This document shows, piece after piece, positions 1-7,152 of a DNA stretch of 64,000 nt. The notes beneath the pieces were generated by a model, which did no database searches, had not been told where the DNA came from, and saw only the letters and a list, made by a program, of their open reading frames with translations. Position 1 is the stretch's first letter. Each line of letters starts with the position of its first letter. This stretch comes from Zunongwangia pacifica (lineage in GTDB: Bacteria; Bacteroidota; Bacteroidia; Flavobacteriales; Flavobacteriaceae), in the NCBI RefSeq assembly GCF_023499215.1, contig NZ_JAKHSK010000004.1:1-64000 (forward strand). Direction: 5' to 3'. The translations under genes and the position numbers were made by a program.

Positions 1-43
1 TGATATCACTTTCTATTATATCTTTGCACAGTACGATGTACAT
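1..43 (-). CDS. IS5-type transposase, N-terminal fragment (runs off the window)
   Basis: The complement of 43 down to 1 begins ATG-TAC and reads 14 codons, MYIVLCKDIIESDI. The transposase at 52628-53458 begins MYKVLDKDMIELEI, so 9 of 14 residues match with no gap. The non-coding sequence upstream of both starts also aligns, including a shared 14-base block and a hairpin. This is therefore the first 14 codons of a related but clearly diverged transposase whose body lies to the left of the window. Whether that gene is intact cannot be seen. Confidence 0.75.
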   Translation of the reverse strand, partial: MYIVLCKDIIESDI

Positions 44-121
44 GGCTGTGTGATTTTTTTGTTTGGCAACACAAATATCCACAGCCTATTTTTTTCTCTC
101 AAAAAAAGTTTAGATCACTTC
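1..121 (-). mobile_element. End of a second IS5-type element
   Basis: This is the transposase-start end of an insertion sequence. It holds the first 14 transposase codons (1-43), a hairpin (44-50 paired with 80-86) and a probable terminal repeat, GTTTAGATCACTTC, at 108-121. That repeat agrees at 11 of 14 positions with GTCAAGATGACTTC, the reverse complement of the left end of the complete element at 52624-53537. The two elements lie in the same orientation about 52.5 kb apart and differ too much to be a recent duplication. Confidence 0.65.
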
Positions 122-266
122 ATAATTTTTTAAAGAAATATAATCTTAATAAGTTTAATATTGATACTTTTGAAACTAATTTTAGCCGGTTTAGCACTTT
201 TTTTGTGTAATTAGCTTAAATAGATTAATTTTCTCTGCTGGATATCGCTAAATATTTCCTTTAGGC
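122..266. other. AT-rich intergenic sequence
   Basis: This very AT-rich stretch lies between the IS end and the histidine kinase gene. I see no ORF. Any promoter for the kinase must lie here or in the IS end, but no TAnnTTTG box stands out. Confidence 0.4.
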
Positions 267-2483
267 TTGGTACGAAAACTTTTTTTTTCTTCATTTTTTT
301 TTATCTTATTTATTCAGCCTCTAAGTGCTCAAAACAAAGAGGTTAGCAAAGACAGCTTAGAACGGCTGTTAAACCATTCTATCGATTTATTTGCCGATTA
401 TAATTACCACGAGGGTATCCAGATTTCTATGGATTTAATTGAATTGGCAAAGTTGGTAGACAGTGACTATTATCTATACCATGGTTATAATAATCTTGGC
501 GTTGCTTACGAAGAGCTAGGTGATACGGTGCGTGCAAAAATACATTATGAAAAATCGTTAGATTTTGCCAATGCCATAAAAAACGATACCCTTATTATGT
601 GGGCCTACAATAATATGGGGAATATTTATTCTGAATCCAAAGTGAATTACCAAAAAGGGATCGATTATTATAACAGAGTAATAGATCTGGCCACAAAATT
701 AGACAATAAAGAAGAGCTTATAGCGCCTAATATTAATATTGCATGGACGTATCTAGATAAAGATAAGATACTGAAGGCAAAGCAATATTTGGACAACGCA
801 AAAAATGTTTTGAAAAGCAAACGGGAGGATTATCAGGATGCCGAATTGGATATGCTCTATGGAAGGTATTTTTTAGAAACCAACCAATTAGATTCTGCTA
901 AAGTGTTTTTTGAAAAATCGGCAAAAATTGTAGATAAAGACAGCCTGGTTTACGAGGGAGCCGAGACCTACAAATGGTATGCTGAAATGCTTTTTAGAAA
1001 TGGTGAATTTAAAGCGGCCTATAAAGCGCTAAAAACTCAACAGCAATATGAATCTCAAATTTTCGATTATACTAAAACAGCACAAATTCAGGCCGCAAAC
1101 ACCAGGTTTGATGTAAACGAATACCAGAAAAATTTAGAACTGGCCAAACAACAAAAAAGCTATCAGGAAAAAATTATTGCCAAATCTAACGAAAAGCTCA
1201 TTCTATTAATCGTAGCGGCTATTGTACTGTTCATTATTTTAATTTTTCTAAATCGTATTAACAGGTCGCGTAAGACACTTATTATAGAATTACAGAAAAA
1301 AAATCTGGAATTAAGAAAATCGAAGGAGGAAACAGAGCGCCTCTCTAACTTAAAAACACAATTTTTCTCGACGGTTAGTCACGAATTAAGGACACCATTA
1401 TATGGTGTGATTGGTTTAACTTCTTTATTACTAGAGGATAAAGGCTTAAAAGATCATAAAAAGGATTTAAAATCCTTAAAATTTTCGGCAGATTATTTAT
1501 TAGCACTAATTAACGATGTGCTTCAGATTAATAAGATGGAAGCTAAAGAAGTAAAATTAGAGTCCATTTCTTTTAATTTTAGAGAGTTATTACAAAGTAT
1601 TACGCAAACGCTTGAATTTACCAGACTTCAGAATAAAAACGAGATTCATCTTGAAATTGATGAAAGCATCCCATCATTTTTATTGGGAGATTCGGTAAGA
1701 CTTTCTCAGATTATGGTAAATCTGGTAGGCAATGCACTTAAGTTTACCGAGCGTGGTAATATTTGGATTAGGGCGATAGTGATGAATGCTTCGGAAAATG
1801 ATTATGATATTAAATTTGAAGTTGAGGATGATGGAATAGGAATTCCATTAAGTAAACAGCAGGAGATCTTTGAAGAATTTTCACAGCTAAAACCTACCAA
1901 TTATAATTATCAGGGAACGGGATTAGGTTTGCCAATCGTAAAAAAAATGCTGAAATTATTTAAATCGGATATTCATCTGAGAAGTGAAGAGCATGAAGGT
2001 TCTTGTTTCAGTTTTGTGATTAATTTTAAGAAAGATCATGACAAAGCTCAAGCCCCTGTCACAAAGATTGAAGACTTAAATAAAGATAATTCAAATAATT
2101 GGAGTTTAAAGTCAAAGAATTGCATTTTAATTGTCGATGATAATCGTATCAATCAGGTGGTGACCAAGCGAATTTTAGAGCAGAAAAACTTTGTTTGTGA
2201 AATTGCCCAAGATGGGCATGAGGCAATTAGGAAAGTGAAGAAGACTACGTTCGATTTGGTATTGATGGATGTAAACATGCCGGGCATTACAGGGATGGAA
2301 GCTACCATAGAGATTAGAAAATTTAACAAGTTAATTCCAATTGTAGCTCTTACCGCTGTTGAGGTCGAAGAGATTAGAGAAGAAATCCATAGCGCGGGCA
2401 TGAATGACATTATCATAAAACCTTACGATATACAGCAATTTTACCGCGTAATTTATAGAAATATAGTCCCTATTGCTTTGTAA
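267..2483 (+). CDS. Hybrid sensor histidine kinase with periplasmic TPR-like region and C-terminal receiver
   Basis: This 738-residue hybrid two-component protein has a signal peptide (about residues 1-21, ending LSAQ) and a helical TPR-like sensor region (about 25-300). One membrane segment follows at about 310-327, then a short coiled coil. The HisKA domain has phospho-acceptor His372 in FSTVSHELRTPL. The HATPase domain carries an N-box (MVNLVGNALKF) and G-boxes (DDGIGI, GTGLGLPIV). A receiver domain begins near residue 615 and has Asp668 in LMDVNMPG and the conserved Lys in IIKPY. There is no DNA-binding output domain, so the signal probably passes on to another protein. The start is TTG: no ATG is available before the signal peptide and an in-frame stop lies at 249-251. 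The ligand is unknown. Confidence 0.85.
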   Translation: MVRKLFFSSFFFILFIQPLSAQNKEVSKDSLERLLNHSIDLFADYNYHEGIQISMDLIELAKLVDSDYYLYHGYNNLGVAYEELGDTVRAKIHYEKSLDFANAIKNDTLIMWAYNNMGNIYSESKVNYQKGIDYYNRVIDLATKLDNKEELIAPNINIAWTYLDKDKILKAKQYLDNAKNVLKSKREDYQDAELDMLYGRYFLETNQLDSAKVFFEKSAKIVDKDSLVYEGAETYKWYAEMLFRNGEFKAAYKALKTQQQYESQIFDYTKTAQIQAANTRFDVNEYQKNLELAKQQKSYQEKIIAKSNEKLILLIVAAIVLFIILIFLNRINRSRKTLIIELQKKNLELRKSKEETERLSNLKTQFFSTVSHELRTPLYGVIGLTSLLLEDKGLKDHKKDLKSLKFSADYLLALINDVLQINKMEAKEVKLESISFNFRELLQSITQTLEFTRLQNKNEIHLEIDESIPSFLLGDSVRLSQIMVNLVGNALKFTERGNIWIRAIVMNASENDYDIKFEVEDDGIGIPLSKQQEIFEEFSQLKPTNYNYQGTGLGLPIVKKMLKLFKSDIHLRSEEHEGSCFSFVINFKKDHDKAQAPVTKIEDLNKDNSNNWSLKSKNCILIVDDNRINQVVTKRILEQKNFVCEIAQDGHEAIRKVKKTTFDLVLMDVNMPGITGMEATIEIRKFNKLIPIVALTAVEVEEIREEIHSAGMNDIIIKPYDIQQFYRVIYRNIVPIAL

Positions 2484-2789
2484 TATTGGCGATTTTAGTA
2501 CCTGATTTTTGCAAAATTTGTTCAAACCAGGTTGAAACAATTTTTCTGCAATTATAGCCATTACGAATTTTCAGGAGCTTCAAAAAAACAGAAGTAATGA
2601 ATTCGCTAAAGCATCTTTACTATTTTATTCTTGGTAAGAAGAAGCTAGATTGTAGAAAACAGTTTTTCCATAATCATATTTTTATGCGTAGCAACCCTTT
2701 TTGTAAAAACTATCCATAATCAAATAAAAAAGCGTCATTCAATTTATTCTAGAATAACGCTTTTATTTAAACTAATAATATGAAAAAAC
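2484..2789. other. Convergent intergenic region
   Basis: This is 306 bp between the converging histidine kinase and htpG genes. Apart from the terminator hairpin at 2728-2764 it is unstructured, AT-rich sequence with no convincing ORF. Confidence 0.5.
2728..2764. terminator. Bidirectional terminator, histidine kinase / htpG
   Basis: AAAAGCGTCATTC (2728-2740) pairs with GAATAACGCTTTT (2752-2764) with one mismatch and an 11-nt loop. A/T tracts on both sides let it act as an intrinsic terminator in either direction. It lies between two converging genes. Confidence 0.75.
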
Positions 2790-4673
2790 TTATTTCACCA
2801 TCTCGAAACTACGTTTGATGAATGCCGTTAATTCTTCACCTTTAAGCAGGTTTTGTGAAAGTCTGGCAAGGTCTAAAGATTGTTTTATTAATCGTTGCTG
2901 GGTTTCCTCGTCTGCACTTAAAATTTCAGAGGTTAATGGGTGATTGGTATTTACCACAAGATTGTACATCTCGGGCATATTACCCATTCCAAACATACCA
3001 CCACCACCGGTTTGTTGCATTTCCTTCATTCTTCGCATAAACTCTGGTTGCGTGATCATAAGCGGTGCCGCAGTACTATCCATTGCTTCCATCTGGATCG
3101 TATATTTTTCTTTTGGCACTACTTTTTCAAAATCACCTTTTAATTTCTCTTTCTCATCATCAGATAATTTAGAGATTTTCTCTTCGTCTGTTTTAATAAG
3201 ATTGTCTACATGATCTGAATCTACTCTGGTAAACGTGATTTTCTCTTCAGATGATTCTAGTTTTTGTAGCAGGTGAGAAATAATTGGAGAATCTAAAAGT
3301 ACTACTTTATATCCCTTATCTTTAGCAGCCTGAATATAGCTGTGTTGTTCGTTTTGGTTAGACGCATAAAGAATTACAAGATTCCCATCTTTATCGGTCT
3401 GGTTATCTTTTATCGCTTCTTTTAATTCTTCAAACGTATAATATTCATTATCGATGGTTGGATATAAAGCAAACTTCTGAGCTTTTTCGTAAAACTTATC
3501 TTCGGTAAGCATACCATATTCGATAACCACTTTAATATCGTTCCATTTTTCCTGAAAATCTTCACGATTATTATTGAAAAGTGATTTTAACTTATCAGCA
3601 ACTTTTCTGGTAATATAGCTTGAGATCTTCTTCACCGCACCATCTGCCTGAAGGTAAGATCGGGAAACATTTAGCGGGATGTCCGGAGAATCGATAACTC
3701 CACGTAACATGGTTAAAAATTCAGGAACAATACCTTCTACATTATCGGTTACAAAAACCTGGTTTTGGTATAGCTGAATTTTATCACGCTGAATGTTCAT
3801 ATCCTGAGACATCTTTGGGAAATAAAGAATCCCGGTAAGATTAAAAGGATAATCTACATTTAAGTGAATATGAAATAAAGGCTCTTCGAACTGCATAGGG
3901 TACAGTTCACGGTAAAAATCTTTGTAATCTTTGTCTTCCAGGTCTGTAGGCTGCTTTGTCCAGGCCGGATCTGGATTGTTGATGATTTTATCTACTGTTT
4001 TTGTTTCTGGTTTTGCATCTTCAGGAGCATCGTCTGGAAGCGGAATGGTTTCTTCCTTGGTTCCAAATCGAATTGGGATTGGCATAAACTTGTTATACTT
4101 CACCAATAATTCTTCAATTCGGTTATCTTCTAAAAACTCTTCATCGTCTTCATTTACATGAAGAATAATCTCTGTACCACGTTCCTGCTTATCAGCATCT
4201 TCTAAAGTAAACTCGGTTGTTCCAGAGCAGGTCCAATGCGCTGCAGGCTCATCTTTATAAGATTTGGTAATGATCTCCACTTTATGGGCTACCATAAAAG
4301 CAGAATAGAAACCAAGACCAAAATGCCCAATAATTCCGCTGTCTTTTGCAGAATCTTTATACTTTTCAAGGAATTCTTCAGCACCAGAAAAAGCTACTTC
4401 GTTAATGTACTTTTCAACTTCCTCTTTGGTCATACCAATACCCTGATCGATAACATGGATTTTTTTATTCTCTTTATCCACTTTGATGTCGATCACAGGA
4501 TGACCATATTCAACATCGGTCTCACCAATATTGGTAAGGTGCTTTAATTTTAAAGTTGCATCGGTAGCGTTAGAAATTAATTCTCTCAGGAAAATTTCGT
4601 GATCGCTGTAAAGGAATTTTTTAATCAGCGGGAAAATGTTGTCTACAGATACATTAATCTTTCCAGTTACCAT
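2790..4673 (-). CDS. htpG: Molecular chaperone HtpG (Hsp90)
   Basis: This is the bacterial Hsp90, a cytoplasmic ATP-dependent dimeric chaperone. The 627-residue product is the usual length. The N-terminal GHKL ATPase domain carries FLRELISNATDA (catalytic Glu and Mg-binding Asn), DQGIGM and GHFGLGFYSAFMV (ATP lid). The middle domain has the conserved YFPKMSQD and NVSRSYLQ stretches, and a dimerisation domain follows. A glycine/methionine-rich loop (GGGGMFGMGNMPEM) sits near the C-terminus. It is divergent from the TetR-like gene and the 224-bp gap contains nested inverted repeats. I see no CIRCE element. Confidence 0.97.
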   Translation of the reverse strand: MVTGKINVSVDNIFPLIKKFLYSDHEIFLRELISNATDATLKLKHLTNIGETDVEYGHPVIDIKVDKENKKIHVIDQGIGMTKEEVEKYINEVAFSGAEEFLEKYKDSAKDSGIIGHFGLGFYSAFMVAHKVEIITKSYKDEPAAHWTCSGTTEFTLEDADKQERGTEIILHVNEDDEEFLEDNRIEELLVKYNKFMPIPIRFGTKEETIPLPDDAPEDAKPETKTVDKIINNPDPAWTKQPTDLEDKDYKDFYRELYPMQFEEPLFHIHLNVDYPFNLTGILYFPKMSQDMNIQRDKIQLYQNQVFVTDNVEGIVPEFLTMLRGVIDSPDIPLNVSRSYLQADGAVKKISSYITRKVADKLKSLFNNNREDFQEKWNDIKVVIEYGMLTEDKFYEKAQKFALYPTIDNEYYTFEELKEAIKDNQTDKDGNLVILYASNQNEQHSYIQAAKDKGYKVVLLDSPIISHLLQKLESSEEKITFTRVDSDHVDNLIKTDEEKISKLSDDEKEKLKGDFEKVVPKEKYTIQMEAMDSTAAPLMITQPEFMRRMKEMQQTGGGGMFGMGNMPEMYNLVVNTNHPLTSEILSADEETQQRLIKQSLDLARLSQNLLKGEELTAFIKRSFEMVK

Positions 4674-4782
4674 ATATTTTTAGTTTTTATTATCAAATTC
4701 GGTTTATAGTAACCAAAAAAAATACCATTACAGTTTTGCTGTCATCTTGGCATAAGACTTGTAATTATGATGCCCATTAAAC

Positions 4783-4811
4783 GTCTAATTAATTGACGAT
4801 CAAAATTAGAC
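4783..4811. promoter_or_regulatory. Inverted repeat in the htpG/TetR divergent region
   Basis: GTCTAATT (4783-4790) and AATTAGAC (4804-4811) are perfect 8-bp arms with a 13-bp spacer. A second, overlapping inverted repeat, CGTC/GACG, lies at 4782-4785 and 4795-4798. It is 110 bp upstream of the htpG start and could be an operator or a leader hairpin. No known motif was recognised. Confidence 0.4.
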
Positions 4812-4834
4812 AGGTTGAATTTTTAACAAACATT

Positions 4835-4878
4835 TTGTTTAACTAATTCATTTATACGTTAAACAATAACTATATTTG
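4835..4878 (+). promoter_or_regulatory. Probable promoter and autoregulatory operator of the TetR-like gene
   Basis: TATATTTG at 4871-4878 fits the Bacteroidota -7 consensus TAnnTTTG and lies 19 bp before the ATG. Immediately upstream is a perfect inverted repeat with 9-bp arms, TTGTTTAAC (4835-4843) and GTTAAACAA (4858-4866), separated by 14 bp. A smaller AACAAA/TTTGTT repeat overlaps its left side. The position over the promoter fits repression by the adjacent TetR-like protein; this is inferred. Confidence 0.5.
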
Positions 4879-4897
4879 AAGAAGAGAAAAAGAAATT

Positions 4898-5572
4898 ATG
4901 GCAACGACAAAGAAAGCAACCACCGCAAAAAAGAAGTTAGATTCAGACAGATTGATAAGCCTTTATATGGATTATGTGCTTGAAAATGAGTATGCTCCTA
5001 AGACAGTTTATAAATTTTGTAAGGAGAATGAACTTCAGGAAGAAGAATTCTATAATTTCTACGGAAGTTTTGAAGGTTTAGAGAAAGGAATTTGGGAGAA
5101 GTTTTACCTAAATACCGTAAACGTAATCGAGAAAAGTCCGGAGTATCCAGCGTTCACCAATCGTGAAAAAATGCTCACTTTTTATTACACGTTTTTTGAA
5201 GTGCTTACTGCCAATAGAAGCTATGTTTTATTTACGCTGAAAAAAGATCCAAAACCAATCAAGAATCTTGAGCAATTAAAAGGATTGCGTAAAAATGTAA
5301 AGTCTTTCGCGAAAGGATTAATTGAAGACGGCAATAAAGAAAAGACCCTGAAATTTTTACAGCAACCTGAAGAAGTGTTCTCTGAAGCTGCATGGATTCA
5401 ACTGATGTTTTTACTAAAGTTTTGGATGGACGACAACTCTCCACAATTTGAAAGTACAGATGTTGCGATCGAAAAATCAGTAAATACGGTATTTGATGTT
5501 TTTGATAATACGCCCTTAGAGCGCGTAATTGATTTCGGAAAATTTCTTTATAAAGAAAGAATGGCGAAATAA
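4898..5572 (+). CDS. TetR-family-like transcriptional regulator
   Basis: This 224-residue, mostly helical protein resembles a TetR-type regulator. A lysine-rich N-terminal tail (residues 2-13) precedes a helix-turn-helix-like segment (about 20-65, with PKTVYKFCKENELQEEEFY). A helical ligand-binding or dimerisation region follows (about 85-220). The recognition helix is less canonical than in textbook TetR proteins, so family assignment is good but not certain. The AarF-like gene follows after 53 bp in the same direction, so the two probably form one transcript. The inverted repeat over its own promoter suggests autoregulation. The ligand is unknown. Confidence 0.7.
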   Translation: MATTKKATTAKKKLDSDRLISLYMDYVLENEYAPKTVYKFCKENELQEEEFYNFYGSFEGLEKGIWEKFYLNTVNVIEKSPEYPAFTNREKMLTFYYTFFEVLTANRSYVLFTLKKDPKPIKNLEQLKGLRKNVKSFAKGLIEDGNKEKTLKFLQQPEEVFSEAAWIQLMFLLKFWMDDNSPQFESTDVAIEKSVNTVFDVFDNTPLERVIDFGKFLYKERMAK

Positions 5573-5598
5573 TCCATTCTAAAAATTGCTATGAAAAA

Positions 5599-5610
5599 GG
5601 CCGAAAGGCC
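5599..5610 (+). other. Short GGCC-GAAA-GGCC hairpin between the TetR-like and AarF-like genes
   Basis: GGCC (5599-5602) and GGCC (5607-5610) enclose a GAAA tetraloop of the stable GNRA type. No T-tract follows, so it is not an intrinsic terminator. It lies inside a possible seven-codon reading frame (5591-5614, MKKAERP) and ends 15 nt before the aarF-like start, so it might affect transcript stability or initiation. Confidence 0.35.
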
Positions 5611-5625
5611 ATAAAAGAAAATGAG

Positions 5626-6933
5626 ATGAAATCGATCGATAAAATCCCTACCGGCAAAATTGGCCGAACCAGTAAGTTGGTGCAAACTGGAGCTAAAATA
5701 GGGGGAAACTATTTAAAATATTATAGTAAAAAGGCGTTTAATAAAGATCTAACAAGGGACGATTTAGATCGCGAGAATGCCAGTGATATTTATGATGGTC
5801 TAAAAAGCTTAAAAGGTAGCGCGCTTAAGGTGGCACAAATGCTTTCGATGGAGAAAAGTTTATTGCCAAATGCTTATGTAGAGAAATTTAGTTTGGCACA
5901 ATTTAGCGTTCCGCCATTATCGGCACCTTTAGTACGAAAAACGTTTAAAAAATATAACGGGAATTATCCCGAAGAACTGTACGATGAGTTTACCTCACAA
6001 TCTGTAAATGCGGCAAGCATTGGGCAGGTACACCGGGCAACAAAAGATGGGAAAAAACTTGCTGTGAAAATCCAATATCCCGGGGTAGCCGATAGTATAA
6101 GTTCAGATTTAGCAATGGTTAAACCCATTGCGATTAGAATGTTTAATCTACAAGGTAAAGATTCAGAAAAATATTTTAAGGAAGTAGAAGGGAAGCTCTT
6201 AGAAGAAACCGATTATGTGTTGGAAGTACAGCAGAGTAAGGCTATCTCAAAAGCATGTAGCCATATCCCAAATCTTAAATTTCCGCAGTATTATGAAGAA
6301 TTATCCAGCGAGCGAATTATCACGATGGACTGGATGGACGGCCAGCACCTTAGTGAGTTTGTAAAAGAAAATAGAGATCAGGAAAAAGCTAATAAAGTAG
6401 GGCAGGCCTTATGGGATTTCTATATGTTCCAGATGCATGGATTAAAAGAAGTACATGCAGATCCGCATCCCGGTAACTTTTTAGTCGATAAAGCAGGAAA
6501 TCTGATTGCGATCGATTTTGGGTGTATTAAAAAAGTGCCAGATGTTTTTTATGTACCTTATTTTGAATTAGCGAAAAAAGAAAACATTAATGATCCTGAA
6601 TTCTTCAATGAAAAGTTATTTGAACTTGAAATTTTAAGAGAAGATGATACAGAAAGCGAGGTGAAGTATTTTTCAGAGTTATTTCTTCAAATGCTGAGTA
6701 TTTTTACCAGTCCGTTTCACTCTGAAACCTTCGATTTTTCAGATGAAGGTTTTTGGAATGCTATTACCAAGTTTAGTGAAAAATATAGCAAAGATGAAGA
6801 ACTAAGAAAAATGAATGGAAATCGAGGAAGTAAACATTTCCTTTACATTAACAGGACATTCTTCGGGCTTTATAATTTATTACATGACCTGGAAGCTAAA
6901 GTAGAGATTAATAGATTCCGTAGTTACTTATAA
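5626..6933 (+). CDS. AarF/ABC1/UbiB family atypical kinase-like protein
   Basis: This 435-residue protein belongs to the ABC1/UbiB (COQ8-like) family, usually linked to quinone biosynthesis or lipid homeostasis. Visible motifs are the KxGQ-equivalent segment ALKVAQMLSM (K68 to Q71), the alanine-rich nucleotide loop in VNAASIGQVH, the ATP-binding Lys in LAVKIQYPGV, the catalytic DPHPGNFLVD and the metal-binding IDFGC. The KxGQ glycine is replaced by Ala70. There are no clear membrane spans. This organism makes menaquinone (menA, menC and menE lie downstream), so a role in quinone metabolism is plausible but unproven. It probably shares a transcript with the regulator upstream. Confidence 0.88.
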   Translation: MKSIDKIPTGKIGRTSKLVQTGAKIGGNYLKYYSKKAFNKDLTRDDLDRENASDIYDGLKSLKGSALKVAQMLSMEKSLLPNAYVEKFSLAQFSVPPLSAPLVRKTFKKYNGNYPEELYDEFTSQSVNAASIGQVHRATKDGKKLAVKIQYPGVADSISSDLAMVKPIAIRMFNLQGKDSEKYFKEVEGKLLEETDYVLEVQQSKAISKACSHIPNLKFPQYYEELSSERIITMDWMDGQHLSEFVKENRDQEKANKVGQALWDFYMFQMHGLKEVHADPHPGNFLVDKAGNLIAIDFGCIKKVPDVFYVPYFELAKKENINDPEFFNEKLFELEILREDDTESEVKYFSELFLQMLSIFTSPFHSETFDFSDEGFWNAITKFSEKYSKDEELRKMNGNRGSKHFLYINRTFFGLYNLLHDLEAKVEINRFRSYL

Positions 6934-6963
6934 TGTAATATTTTGATTTATTGGTTAGGTTGG

Positions 6964-6996
6964 AAAGCGCGATTTCATTCTTCGAAATTGCGCTTT
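6964..6996. terminator. Terminator after the AarF-like gene
   Basis: AAAGCGCGATTTC (6964-6976) pairs with GAAATTGCGCTTT (6984-6996), with one wobble, followed by a T-rich run. It lies 30 bp after the AarF-like stop. Confidence 0.75.
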
Positions 6997-7102
6997 TCTT
7001 ATATACTCGATTCAGTAATTTTTAAGGAAAACCTAAATCGAAATGCTGCTAAAAAACTTCAGTACAAAATACGATATAAGCTTATACAATTCAGCTCATT
7101 AA

Positions 7103-7130
7103 AAAGCCCTCTGATTTCTCAGAAGGCTTT
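7103..7130 (-). terminator. Terminator after the S9 peptidase gene
   Basis: AAAGCCCTCTGA (7103-7114) pairs with TCAGAAGGCTTT (7119-7130) with one mismatch and a 4-nt loop. Read on the minus strand it is followed by a T-run. It sits just past the stop of the minus-strand peptidase gene. Confidence 0.75.
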
Positions 7131-7152
7131 AAAAAAAGATAGTCAATTTTAT

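Noticed and set aside
2853-4547. Plus-strand reading frames of 60 to 103 residues inside htpG.
   Set aside because: All lie antisense to a conserved gene with no start signals or recognisable domains.
4674-4897. A CIRCE heat-shock operator before htpG.
   Set aside because: Neither TTAGCACTC nor GAGTGCTAA is present; the inverted repeats there are different.
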